A stretch of 64,000 bases of DNA from Methanomicrobia archaeon (lineage in GTDB: Archaea; Methanobacteriota_B; Thermococci; Methanofastidiosales; NM3). Each line of letters opens with the position of its first letter. Within the stretch, counting starts at the first letter, position 1. A model generated the notes under the pieces. That model did not search any database, was not told where the DNA came from, and saw only the letters and a list, made by a program, of their open reading frames with translations. The DNA lies in NCBI GenBank assembly GCA_030603445.1, contig JAUVXU010000007.1, positions 1 to 64,000 on the forward strand, in the 5' to 3' direction. The position numbers were made by a program, and so were the translations under genes. This document shows positions 19,768-27,938 of the stretch, in pieces.

Positions 19768-20553
19768 ATGTTTGAAATGGAAGAGGGATTCCCTGAAGTT
19801 GGAAACTTTATTATAGGCACAGTATCGGAAATATTTCCTTACGGGGCAATGGTAACACTTGATGAGTATGGTTTAGAGGGAATGGTGCCAATTAGGGAGA
19901 TCTCTTCAAGCTGGGTCAAAAATATACGAAATCATGTAAAGGAGAATCAAAAGGTCGTTTGCAAAGTATTACGTGTTGATGAGGCCAGACGACATATTGA
20001 TCTATCTTTACGAAAAGTTACAAATCAACAAAAGAAAGTAGCAATACAACGCTATAAGATAAAGAAGAAGGGAAACAAACTCTTGGAGTATTTTGGAACC
20101 CAAAATGGTATTTCATCCGATCAGCTTCAAGACATTTATTATAAGGTTCTTGAAAAATTTCCTTCCGTGTATGAATGTTTTGAGGAAGTAATATCAAAAG
20201 ACAAGAAAGTACTTGATGATTTTGTCCCGCCACAATATGTGGATATATTGCATGAGCTAATAATCTCCAATATCGAATCGCCATTGATAGAAATAAATGG
20301 CGAGATTTCCGTTAATTGCCCAAGTGGGGATGGGGTGCTCGCTATTAAGAATTCTCTTGCACAGGCACGTGATGATAACACTATAGATGATATTTCAGTT
20401 GACATACGTCTTCTTGGATCCCCCCGACATAGTATCAAGATAGTGGCTCCAGACTATAAGCTAGCTGAATCTACACTTGATAACATTGTTACTCAAATTA
20501 CTCGTTCAATTAAATCCTGTGGAGGAGATTGTTCCTTTAAACGTATAAAATAG
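19768..20553 (+). CDS. eif2a: Translation initiation factor 2, alpha subunit
   Basis: A 261-residue aIF2-alpha, part of the heterotrimer that brings Met-tRNAi to the small subunit. The N-terminal S1/OB domain reads VGNFIIGTVSEIFPYGAMVT (about 10-29), LDEYGLEGMVPIREIS and ARRHIDLSLRKV. A helical middle domain follows, then a C-terminal alpha-beta domain (LLGSPRHSIKIVAPDYKLAE). ATG 19768 is preceded by GGAGTG (19756-19761). The S27e stop lies between. Nop10 follows directly. Confidence 0.94.
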   Translation: MFEMEEGFPEVGNFIIGTVSEIFPYGAMVTLDEYGLEGMVPIREISSSWVKNIRNHVKENQKVVCKVLRVDEARRHIDLSLRKVTNQQKKVAIQRYKIKKKGNKLLEYFGTQNGISSDQLQDIYYKVLEKFPSVYECFEEVISKDKKVLDDFVPPQYVDILHELIISNIESPLIEINGEISVNCPSGDGVLAIKNSLAQARDDNTIDDISVDIRLLGSPRHSIKIVAPDYKLAESTLDNIVTQITRSIKSCGGDCSFKRIK

Positions 20554-20724
20554 ATGAACGACATGAAGATCCGTAAATGCGTTATTTGTAAGGAGTATAC
20601 TCTGCGAGATAAATGTCCCGTGTGCGGAGGTAAGGCATCAATCGCTAAACCTATAAAATTCTCACCCGAAGATAGATACGCTAACTATAGGCGGAAATGG
20701 AAAAAACAAACTGAAGAGAAGTGA
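20554..20724 (+). CDS. nop10: Ribosome biogenesis protein Nop10
   Basis: A 56-residue Nop10, a structural part of H/ACA pseudouridylation RNPs with Cbf5, Gar1 and L7Ae. The zinc ribbon is IRKCVICKEYTLRDKCPVCG (about 6-25), followed by the linker and helix KFSPEDRYANYRRKWKKQ. It begins on the base after the aIF2-alpha stop; ATG 20563 is an alternative start giving MKIRKC, as in many homologues. The last codons overlap the PAC2 start. Confidence 0.93.
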   Translation: MNDMKIRKCVICKEYTLRDKCPVCGGKASIAKPIKFSPEDRYANYRRKWKKQTEEK

Positions 20725-21506
20725 TTTCAGTGAAAAAAACATATATTAAAGATTTTAAAAAAATTGATGCAAAAAAAGTTATGTTCATAGAAGGATTGCC
20801 TGGTATTGGACTTATAGGAAAGTTGGCAGCCGAACACCTTATACAAGAAATTGATGCTGAGAAAATAGCAGAGCTATACTCCCCTCATTTTCCCCATCAA
20901 GCACTTATTAAGGAAGATTCATCCCTTAGGCTAATGAAGAACAAGTTTTACCATGGCAAGGTTGAAGACTTAGATTTGATAATTCTTGTTGGCGATACCC
21001 AACCTTCACCATCAAATTCCTGTGGGCATTATGAGATAGTTTCAACTATATTAGATTATTTGGAACAGTTCGATGTTTCTATGATGTTTACACTTGGTGG
21101 TTACTCTACAGGAGGGGAAGTCATAGAAAAACCTCGTGTTCTGGGGGCTGTTAGCCATTCTGAACTAGTTGAGACGTTCAAGGATAAGGGTATTACATTC
21201 AGAGACGACCCTGGCGCCGCTATTGTTGGAGCCTCAGGACTGCTTTTAGCAATGGGCCGCCAAACTGACAAAAAAGGGGTTTGTCTGCTTGGAGAGTCCC
21301 CCGGATATATGTATATCGACGCCAAGGCTGCGAAAAGTGTTCTTGAAGTGCTGGCAAATCTTCTTGATATAAAGATAGACATGACCGCACTTGAGGAACG
21401 TGCCGTGGAAACAGAGAATCTTATAAAGAAGATTCAAGATATGCAGAGAACCTCTATGTCTCAAAACGTCCCAGATATGGGCAAAGATTTGGGTTATATA
21501 AGGTAA
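20721..21506 (+). CDS. PAC2-family proteasome assembly chaperone homologue
   Basis: A 261-residue PAC2-family (proteasome assembly chaperone, ATP-grasp-like) protein. Family features: MFIEGLPGIGLIGKLAAEHL (about 14-33), LIILVGDTQPSPSN near 88, MFTLGGYSTGGEVIEKPRVL near 115, and GAAIVGASGLLLAMG near 160, ending in a helical pair. In archaea this gene regularly follows nop10, yet its biochemical role is not settled. GTG 20721 overlaps the nop10 stop (GTGA); GTG 20730 is an alternative start with GTGAT upstream. Confidence 0.85.
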   Translation: MISVKKTYIKDFKKIDAKKVMFIEGLPGIGLIGKLAAEHLIQEIDAEKIAELYSPHFPHQALIKEDSSLRLMKNKFYHGKVEDLDLIILVGDTQPSPSNSCGHYEIVSTILDYLEQFDVSMMFTLGGYSTGGEVIEKPRVLGAVSHSELVETFKDKGITFRDDPGAAIVGASGLLLAMGRQTDKKGVCLLGESPGYMYIDAKAAKSVLEVLANLLDIKIDMTALEERAVETENLIKKIQDMQRTSMSQNVPDMGKDLGYIR

Positions 21507-22450
21507 TCTTCTTTTTTTACCTTATTTTTTACTTCTTTTTTATTTATGAATCTTCTTACATTCTCACAACAAAATTGTATCATTTCTTCCTTCCACATAT
21601 CGACCATAGCTGCATTATGGGGGGTTATTTGCACGTTAGGAAGCGTTTCAATCGGATATTTCTGCTTCCACCGCTCTTTTTTCTTGGGGTAATGCCACCA
21701 AACATCTATTCCTGCCTTGAATGCAGGATGGTGCAACAGATGTTCATATAGATCTTTTTCATTTACAATCTCGCCTCTTGCTACGTTGACAAGAATGGCA
21801 TTATCTTTCATAGCTTCTAACTCCTTACGTGTGATTACATTTCTTGTTTTTTTTGTAAGGGCTAGTGTTATAATAATATAATCAAGTTGCGGAATTATGT
21901 CATGAAGATTATCTAGCGTTACAGTAACATCGGCATCACTTTCTCCAGAAGTGTTCACTGCATACGTTTTCATACCTAATATCTTTGTTATTGCGCCGAT
22001 GCGTTTCCCAACTGTTCCATATCCTATTATGCCAATGTTTTTTCCAGCAAGCTTCATGTTAAGAGGGGATAATTGTGAAAAAATACCTGATTTTAATGCA
22101 TTTTGATGTATGGTTAGATTTTTTGATAGGGATAATAAGAGTGCGAGTGCATGTTCAGTAACAGATGCTGCGTTACTCCCTGAACCAGAAGCAACTAAAA
22201 TTTTATTTGGAATAATGGAAAAATCAATTCTATCCACTCCAGCAAAAAGAAACTGAATAAAACAGATATTATTCATCTTTGGTATTAGTGGGGCTACCTC
22301 CCTCCATGCTGGAACTAGAAGTATATCGGCCCCGGATATATTGCACACCGGCGGCCCCTCATCAAGGAAATGTAAAGATTGGCCGCTCAATAATCGTTTG
22401 TATAGGGATTTTTCCTTTTTAGTATATTTTCCGCCGATAAAGATTTCCAT
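21494..22450 (-). CDS. D-isomer-specific 2-hydroxyacid dehydrogenase family protein
   Basis: A 318-residue NAD(P)-dependent dehydrogenase. The Rossmann loop is GIIGYGTVGKRIG (about 139-151), the substrate/catalytic Arg is in VNVARGEIVNE near 225, and the catalytic His is in ITPHNAAM near 279. Where most members have Asp-Val-x-x-x-Glu-Pro with the catalytic Glu, this one reads GIDVWWHYPKKKE, so Glu is not at its normal place. Substrate is unknown. The C-terminal tail overlaps the convergent PAC2 gene by 13 bases. Probably functional as a dehydrogenase, but the altered loop may mean a special substrate. Confidence 0.82.
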   Translation of the reverse strand: MEIFIGGKYTKKEKSLYKRLLSGQSLHFLDEGPPVCNISGADILLVPAWREVAPLIPKMNNICFIQFLFAGVDRIDFSIIPNKILVASGSGSNAASVTEHALALLLSLSKNLTIHQNALKSGIFSQLSPLNMKLAGKNIGIIGYGTVGKRIGAITKILGMKTYAVNTSGESDADVTVTLDNLHDIIPQLDYIIITLALTKKTRNVITRKELEAMKDNAILVNVARGEIVNEKDLYEHLLHHPAFKAGIDVWWHYPKKKERWKQKYPIETLPNVQITPHNAAMVDMWKEEMIQFCCENVRRFINKKEVKNKVKKEDYLI

Positions 22451-22537
22451 ATTAATAATATTGTGATACTACATTATATTATTAATTGTTCTTGAAAAAA
22501 ATATGATCTTGTGGACGATGCGATTGAATTCTTTATA

Positions 22538-23029
22538 TTATAAGAAATCGTTATCTGCCAACCAAGTGTCTATCTGTTCATCGACTTCATCTTGTTTCTT
22601 ATTCATGTACTCTATGATAGATTCGTACTGTTTTGCAAGTTCAGTCTCTTTTAACCATTCCCCAATAGCAACGTTGGCCTCATCTTCTTTTTTCTCAATA
22701 TGCTCTTCGATTTTTCCATAGACTTCCATAAGGTCATTTTTCTCTAACCAATTGTCTATTTGTTCATCATTTAGGTCTTCATCTTGCATATACGCCTCTA
22801 TTTTTTTATATTCGTCTTTACAGCTGTTATCTTCTAGCCATTTGTCAATTGATTTGTTTATTTCTACTTCTTTTTCTTGAATGAATGAATTTATCTTATC
22901 GTAGGATTCCTTAAGGTCATTTTCCTCCAACCAACTGTCTATTTGTTTATCGACTTCATCTTGTCTTGACTGTATGTATTCTATTATCTTGTTTTGTGCT
23001 TCAAGATTCTCTGCAGTGTTATTTTCCAT
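22538..23029 (-). CDS. Protein of five tandem 31-residue helical repeats
   Basis: A 163-residue, very acidic and charged protein. After nine leading residues it is five tandem repeats of 30-31 residues with consensus Tyr-x-x-Ile-x-x-x-Ile/Met-x-x-Lys-x-x-Glu-x-x-x-x-Ile-Asp-x-Trp-Leu-x-x-Asn-Asp-Leu. DNA of repeats one and five is still nearly identical over about 36 bases (around 22558 and 22937). No Cys except one, no membrane segment. It is likely a helical solenoid or coiled coil; I know no named family. ATG 23029 follows GGAGGG; ATG 23044 is part of that ribosome site. Confidence 0.75.
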   Translation of the reverse strand: MENNTAENLEAQNKIIEYIQSRQDEVDKQIDSWLEENDLKESYDKINSFIQEKEVEINKSIDKWLEDNSCKDEYKKIEAYMQDEDLNDEQIDNWLEKNDLMEVYGKIEEHIEKKEDEANVAIGEWLKETELAKQYESIIEYMNKKQDEVDEQIDTWLADNDFL

Positions 23030-23235
23030 TTTTATTCCCTCCATTCTAATAATTTATATTATAATAGGTATGTTTTGGTAAGAGAGTTAATACGCCTTTT
23101 ATTACTTTTGGTGATTAGTGGGGTTTAGGATAAATTGGATGGATAAAAATATTTTTGTATTTTTAAAAGTTATAAAGAATGTAATCTATATTATTAAATG
23201 ATGTTTTTATTACTATTCAAAAAACCATGCCACAG

Positions 23236-23562
23236 TTAAATTAAAGATACATCTTTCCAAAAATCGGAGTCAAGTTTAAGTTCTTCAGAAGATTTTATCC
23301 ATAAACAAAGTTCATCTAGTTTTTCTTGGACCCACCTTTTTTCTTTTTTTATAGAGTTATACCACAGATATTCTAAATAATGCCCTAGTGTAGGAGGGTA
23401 ATCTACTTGATCCAAGTTTAGCATATCATAGAGGTATGGTTCTCCTCTTTTATCACAGTCGCCACTAATTCCTGCATGTTTTACATACCAACCATTATTT
23501 GTAAATTTGATGCCATAAACATTTTCATGTTTCCACTTGTTTGAATATACTGTAAACTTCAT
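23236..23562 (-). CDS. Hypothetical protein, 108 residues
   Basis: An unrecognised small soluble protein rich in aromatic residues (YSNKWKHENVYGIKFTNNGW, then YVKHAGISGDCDKRGEPYLY, LDQVDYPPTLGHYLEYLWYN). It looks like a compact alpha-beta fold of the kind found as single-domain accessory proteins. GTGAT sits before ATG 23562, supporting expression. It is flanked by AT-rich gaps on both sides and has no operon partner. No function is proposed. Confidence 0.55.
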   Translation of the reverse strand: MKFTVYSNKWKHENVYGIKFTNNGWYVKHAGISGDCDKRGEPYLYDMLNLDQVDYPPTLGHYLEYLWYNSIKKEKRWVQEKLDELCLWIKSSEELKLDSDFWKDVSLI

Positions 23563-23618
23563 TTTATTATCACTTTGATTAATTTATATCCGTGGCTATT
23601 GCAATTATGCACTCTTTT

Positions 23619-24182
23619 TTAGATATTTCTATTTTTAAGTGAGAATCCATAGCTGCCTATGATATCTCCTATCGCGTAATATTGGCCTTGTGTATACACT
23701 AGAATGTCCATATTATCCAGGTCAGGTGCATTGTTTTTCAAAATACTGGAATCTATTGCAACATTGACTATCTGTCCTATAAACAGGTCATGGGAGCCTA
23801 TATGTATTGTTTTGTCAAGATAACACTCTATACTGATTGGGCATTCTTTTATGCGAGGGGAGTTGACTTTAGTTGATCTTTCTATGGTAAAATCACATAC
23901 ATCGAATTTAGAATGGTTCCTTCCAGAAATATTTCCGCACAAATCTACTTTCTCTACATCGGAAGCGCGGGGCAAATTTATTACAAAATCTTTGTTCTCA
24001 AGTATCAGGTTGTATGAGTATCTTGAAGGTGTCATAGCTATAGAAACCATTGGAGGATCACGGCATACTGTGGAAGCCCATGCAATTGTTATGATGTTTG
24101 GGTTTTCGAATGTTCCACATGAAACGAGTAGTGCAGGATTTGGAAAAAGCGCTGTAAACGGCGGTACATCTTGCTTTCGCAT
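23619..24182 (-). CDS. Flavoredoxin / flavin reductase family protein
   Basis: A 187-residue FMN-binding split-barrel protein of the flavin reductase (DIM6/NTAB, flavoredoxin) family. Features are NIITIAWASTVCRDPPMVSI (about 28-47) with the flavin-binding Ser/Thr, SRYSYNLILENKDFVINLP (53-71), CGNISGRNHSKFDV (82-95) and the C-terminal HDLFIGQIVNV strand. In anaerobic archaea such proteins carry electrons between ferredoxin- or F420-linked enzymes or reduce flavins. The gene is alone; the redox partner is unknown. Confidence 0.85.
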   Translation of the reverse strand: MRKQDVPPFTALFPNPALLVSCGTFENPNIITIAWASTVCRDPPMVSIAMTPSRYSYNLILENKDFVINLPRASDVEKVDLCGNISGRNHSKFDVCDFTIERSTKVNSPRIKECPISIECYLDKTIHIGSHDLFIGQIVNVAIDSSILKNNAPDLDNMDILVYTQGQYYAIGDIIGSYGFSLKNRNI

Positions 24183-24222
24183 AATATATCTTTTGAATCA
24201 ATAATATAAAAACTTACGGTAA

Positions 24223-24597
24223 TTATAAAGTGGATTGCCTTTGATATTTATCAAGACCCATTTTTTGATCTCCTAAAAAATAAGACAATATAAATTCCCA
24301 AGCATGTTCATATCCTATCATTGCATTGTCTCTGAAGTTTTGTTTTATCCTACGTTTGCATATTTCTCGTTGATTATTTATCATCTCTGCGGGCAACTGC
24401 GAATTCACAAGTTTATAAAAAATACTGTCTTTTTCTTTGTTAACGCATGCGCCAACAAGTCCATTAAGTGCTAACTGGTATCCCTTTTCATAATTTGACT
24501 CCGGGGATTTAAATGTGGAGAGTATGTCACGGGCCTTAGGAATATCATCTTTTTCAAGAAATCTTACAATAGATATTATGTCTAGTTCTGTAATCAT
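24223..24597 (-). CDS. Hypothetical helical protein downstream of FAU-1
   Basis: A 124-residue, all-helical protein without a recognised family (SIVRFLEKDDIPKARDILST, GYQLALNGLVGACVNKEKD, ICKRRIKQNFRDN). The pairing of short helices resembles a TPR-like or HEPN-like bundle, but no catalytic R-x4-6-H is seen. Its start overlaps the FAU-1 stop by 4 bases (ATGA), so the two are translated together and may work together in RNA metabolism. That link is inference from position only. Confidence 0.6.
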   Translation of the reverse strand: MITELDIISIVRFLEKDDIPKARDILSTFKSPESNYEKGYQLALNGLVGACVNKEKDSIFYKLVNSQLPAEMINNQREICKRRIKQNFRDNAMIGYEHAWEFILSYFLGDQKMGLDKYQRQSTL

Positions 24598-25973
24598 AGT
24601 ATCTCACTTTCGTCTAAGTTTTTCAATGTGACTGCTTCATTCATTACAATCTCTGCTATTTTTTTTGAGAAAATACCTTCTTCCACACGTTTATAGACAA
24701 CGTCCTCGTTTAGTATCTTAGATACGCCATCAGGATATTTTATGACAGCTGCTTCAAGGTCAACATAGCGAATTTTTGTTGGAAATATTTCTATTGGTGT
24801 GCATATGTTGTAATATTCGCCTTTTATGTTGTTGTTCTTGTCGTAATATACATATTTAAAATGCCATTGTCCTTCTTCCATCTCTGTTAAGGCATAATCT
24901 CCGTTTTCTTTTTTTATGTTTAATCCTTCATAGTAGCCACGTGGAAGAAAATATCGTTTTAGCTTAATATAGGGGGGCGCGTATTTTTTTACTTTGCCAC
25001 CTTCAATATAAATGGGGCGGGCTGCAGGTTTTACATGTTCTAATACAATATCGTCTCCAATCTTTGGGCCTTTTATTTGCCTGAATACAGAATGAAATAT
25101 TTGATCTATAGTTGGAACATCGCACTCTACTTTGATTTTTTCGACGACATCTACTGCAAAAGATACGTCCCTTCCTGATGATTTTAGCATATGATGGAGA
25201 GATAGAGTTGGGGCAATGCTACTTCTTAAGTTGTCAAGTTTTTTCTTTGCAGGGCCCCCGAATATTATATTCATGTGGCTTTTACCTGCTTTAATTATGC
25301 CTGGTTCTTCAAGTTGTGCAAATTTTTCCATGACGTACTCTGCATTGCTTGAAAGCTTTTCTGCTTCACCAAGCAATATTTTCTCTTCCACATATTCAGA
25401 GGACGTCCTCCACAATATACCAAAGTTTTTCTGCTTTGCTTTGTTCCCTATATCAAATAGTCTTCTACGTTCGTTTTCGTCATGTATCTTTCTTGATATT
25501 TTGACATCGTCTTCTGGAATAATCACGCAATACTCTCCGGAGAATGTAATACGCATTGTCAGAATGGGTTTATCATTCATTTCAAGTACTTGTACTAATA
25601 CATCCTCATCTTTTGTGAGTTCGGGCAATATTCCTACGTCCTGTCCAAGGTTAACGATTGATTCGTTATTGGTTTTAATTACCCTGCCTTTGTATATGCC
25701 ATATAAATCGATATTTGATTTTAGGATAAATATGTCAGTGAAAGATTCTTCAAAGTCTTTGGCTATCTTGTTTAAAGATTCCCTGTCCCCGACTAATGAG
25801 ATTCCATTTAAGTCTCTGGAATGTTTTATATCTACATTTGGCGCATCATGCGTTTCTTGATTTGGAAAACGTTCGCGCATTGCGTCTGACATCTGATTTA
25901 CCATATACCCTTTGCTAACTAAGAATTTTGTAAGGGCAGAAGTGTAAATTCCCCTAATCCTTATTATTGTCAT
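24594..25973 (-). CDS. Probable ribonuclease FAU-1 (RNA-binding protein AU-1, DUF402)
   Basis: A 459-residue protein of the FAU-1 family, archaeal RNase E/G-related enzymes implicated in 5S rRNA maturation. The N-terminal region holds an S1-like segment (LYGIYKGRVIKTNNESIVNL) and a middle domain (KNFGILWRTSSEYVEEKILL) related to RNase E/G. The C-terminal DUF402 domain runs from about 320 (GYYEGLNIKKENGDYAL, HFKYVYYDKNNNIKGEYYNI, YVDLEAAVIKYPDG). ATG 25973 is preceded by GGTGA at 5 bases, so the longer start at 25985 is rejected. It overlaps the coiled-coil gene upstream by 20 bases and the small helical gene downstream by 4, forming a three-gene operon. Confidence 0.85.
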   Translation of the reverse strand: MTIIRIRGIYTSALTKFLVSKGYMVNQMSDAMRERFPNQETHDAPNVDIKHSRDLNGISLVGDRESLNKIAKDFEESFTDIFILKSNIDLYGIYKGRVIKTNNESIVNLGQDVGILPELTKDEDVLVQVLEMNDKPILTMRITFSGEYCVIIPEDDVKISRKIHDENERRRLFDIGNKAKQKNFGILWRTSSEYVEEKILLGEAEKLSSNAEYVMEKFAQLEEPGIIKAGKSHMNIIFGGPAKKKLDNLRSSIAPTLSLHHMLKSSGRDVSFAVDVVEKIKVECDVPTIDQIFHSVFRQIKGPKIGDDIVLEHVKPAARPIYIEGGKVKKYAPPYIKLKRYFLPRGYYEGLNIKKENGDYALTEMEEGQWHFKYVYYDKNNNIKGEYYNICTPIEIFPTKIRYVDLEAAVIKYPDGVSKILNEDVVYKRVEEGIFSKKIAEIVMNEAVTLKNLDESEIL

Positions 25974-26751
25974 CTTGTTCACCATATTTGTATACTTTTA
26001 TTCCCCCTCGCATTTTGTATTGTAATATTTCATATTGTGCGAGCTCTTCAAGTGCTTCATCTATTCTCTTTTTTGTAATAGGAAGTGTCTTTTCTATAAA
26101 TCTTGGTTCAATCCATGAGACATTTTGTTTGTGTAATTCAATAACCTCTTTTAGGACATGGGCTTCATCATTTTCTAAAAAGTCTGTAGGATTCTTCTTT
26201 ATCATAAGAGATATTTTCTTTTCGCATTTCTCTACTCTACTATTGAGCTGGGCCATATTTTTTGTTAGTTCTTCTGTTTTTGTTGTGATGTTCTGTGTTT
26301 TTTTCTCTTCAATTAGCGGTCTGAAGAGTGATTCAGTTATCTCAGATGCAAGTTCACCAATAAGTAAAGAGAGTACGTATTCTGTACTTGTGATGTTTCG
26401 TTTTAATGATGTTAAATATTTGTTGTAAGTTGTTCTATCCTTTGCAAGGTATGCTTCTTTTAGGGATTCGATTTTCAATAAGATCTGATAGAAATATTTT
26501 GAGAGTTCGGTTGAATCAGTGTATAGATTTTTATTTACAAATAGTGCACTACTTTTTTTTCCAATTTCTTCCATGTTAAAAATTAAGTATGAAAAGGAGT
26601 TGTAAAGCACATTTAGAGTTTCTATTTCGGGCTTATTTAATTCCATTTGTTGTATTAAATCAGTAATTTGTAGAAATTCATTTTTTATGTCCTTTATTTG
26701 ATTTTGTAAAACATCTATTTCATCTTTGTGTAGGGATTTCATATTTTCCAT
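25954..26751 (-). CDS. Coiled-coil protein with C-terminal winged-helix-like domain
   Basis: A 265-residue Lys/Glu-rich protein of unknown family. Most of it is predicted helix and coiled coil (LHKDEIDVLQNQIKDIKNEF, TTKTEELTKNMAQLNSRVEK). The last about 65 residues (LKEVIELHKQNVSWIEPRFI, then KRIDEALEELAQYEILQYKM with a basic hairpin RGGIKVYKY) look like a winged-helix DNA-binding domain. It is first in an operon with FAU-1, overlapping it by 20 bases. It may regulate the operon or act in RNA metabolism; both ideas are inference. ATG 26742 is an alternative start. Confidence 0.6.
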   Translation of the reverse strand: MENMKSLHKDEIDVLQNQIKDIKNEFLQITDLIQQMELNKPEIETLNVLYNSFSYLIFNMEEIGKKSSALFVNKNLYTDSTELSKYFYQILLKIESLKEAYLAKDRTTYNKYLTSLKRNITSTEYVLSLLIGELASEITESLFRPLIEEKKTQNITTKTEELTKNMAQLNSRVEKCEKKISLMIKKNPTDFLENDEAHVLKEVIELHKQNVSWIEPRFIEKTLPITKKRIDEALEELAQYEILQYKMRGGIKVYKYGEQDDNNKD

Positions 26752-26899
26752 TGTATATCTATTGTTTATTTTTTATATATTAATATTTTGTATTTTTTGT
26801 TTGTTTAATGAACAAAAGAATCAATTAATTATAATTTTCTTGATATTGGCATAATATTCTAATAGTGGAGTAGAACATAACTTCTTTTGGTGACAATAA

Positions 26900-27238
26900 A
26901 TGTCTAAAGAAAAATCGACTAAAAATGTTATTTTATATTATACCCGTGGCATGCATAGTCAGGAGATTGCAGCTAGGCTGCTAATGGACGTATCCTCAGT
27001 AACTGAGATTATTAATGATTATGAAAAAGAAGCAAAAGGAATCATAAAAAATGATAAGCAATACTCTTTCGTATTAGATCAACTTCATAATATTATTATT
27101 GCATTACAAAAAAACATCGAAAGTTTCCTTGAAGAAAAAAAATATATGGAACACAATAGAAGTTATGACAACTTATTATCGGCTATTGAGTTATATATCA
27201 AGGCTTTGGAACTAAAAGAGAAGAAAAAATCAGAATAG
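26900..27238 (+). CDS. Small HTH-domain protein
   Basis: A 112-residue basic protein. The N-terminal HTH reads ILYYTRGMHSQEIAARLLMD then VSSVTEIINDYEKE (about 11-44), the form of MarR/RHH-unrelated simple helix-turn-helix proteins. The remainder is a helical coiled coil (LDQLHNIIIALQKNIESFLE) that could mediate dimerisation. It is divergent from the coiled-coil/FAU-1 operon across 148 bases, so it may regulate that promoter. A GGTGA stretch lies about 5 bases before ATG 26900. Confidence 0.6.
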   Translation: MSKEKSTKNVILYYTRGMHSQEIAARLLMDVSSVTEIINDYEKEAKGIIKNDKQYSFVLDQLHNIIIALQKNIESFLEEKKYMEHNRSYDNLLSAIELYIKALELKEKKKSE

Positions 27239-27302
27239 AATTCTTGACAAAAAGTATTAATAACTTTGAGGACAATATTTTTTAGAATTAGGGAGTTAAA
27301 TT

Positions 27303-27683
27303 ATGATAGAGGAAATAATTGGACTTAGCATAGTTCTGTTTATAATTGGTGTTATAATATCTTTTCTGACCTTAGCACTCTTTATATGGTTCGGTGCAAA
27401 AGTTGCATCAATAAAAAATGCATCATACGGTAAAGCATTTTCTGCAGCAATTGCTATCACTATTTTTATTACGATAATAAATATAGTATTTATGACATTA
27501 AATATAGTTAGTAATGGTATTATAGGTGTTTTAATTACTATATTGATAGCTATATGGGTTATAAAGTCTATTTTTTCTACTAATTGGGGAAAAGCATTCA
27601 TAGCGTGGATATTTTCAATAGTTGGCGCTATTTTAGCATGGATTTTCCTGATATTTGTTCTTGGTGCATCCTTTTTGTTCTAA
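27303..27683 (+). CDS. Small integral membrane protein
   Basis: A 126-residue very hydrophobic protein with about four membrane helices (IIGLSIVLFIIGVIISFLTL, AFSAAIAITIFITIINIVFM, VLITILIAIWVIKSIF, FIAWIFSIVGAILAWIFLIF). Few charges, no signature residues. A GxxxG-free glycine/alanine pattern between helices two and four hints at an internal repeat (YGKAFSAAIA and WGKAFIAWIF), meaning two similar halves. No function known; it stands alone before Hdr module 1. Confidence 0.6.
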   Translation: MIEEIIGLSIVLFIIGVIISFLTLALFIWFGAKVASIKNASYGKAFSAAIAITIFITIINIVFMTLNIVSNGIIGVLITILIAIWVIKSIFSTNWGKAFIAWIFSIVGAILAWIFLIFVLGASFLF

Positions 27684-27823
27684 TCTCTTTTTTTCCTTCT
27701 TCTTCAGAAAAAAAATATTATTTGGAATTTTGTGAAAGATTGTTTCACTTGTTTTAGAAATACTTTTATAATAATTATTTATATTGGTATTTAAAATATT
27801 AAAGATTTTAATAAAGTGTCATG

Positions 27824-27857
27824 TTTTTTGACAATAAATATTTAAATAGTCAAAAAA
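27824..27857 (+). promoter_or_regulatory. Inverted repeat around a TATA box upstream of Hdr module 1
   Basis: TTTTTTGAC (27824-27832) and its exact complement GTCAAAAAA (27849-27857) bracket TTTAAATA (27841-27848), an archaeal TATA box. A protein bound to the two arms would block TBP. The start codon of hdrC is about 80 bases downstream, leaving a leader of roughly 55-65 bases. AT-rich arms can occur by chance, so this is tentative. Confidence 0.4.
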
Positions 27858-27938
27858 AGTGAACGTTTCAATGATTAATAACTTTGTATTATTTAGAAAA
27901 TAAACATTTAGTTTTATGTTAACACACGGTGGACATGT

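Noticed and set aside
22538..23029. CRISPR-like array
   Set aside because: The repeats are coding, 93 bases in period, without unique spacers between them.
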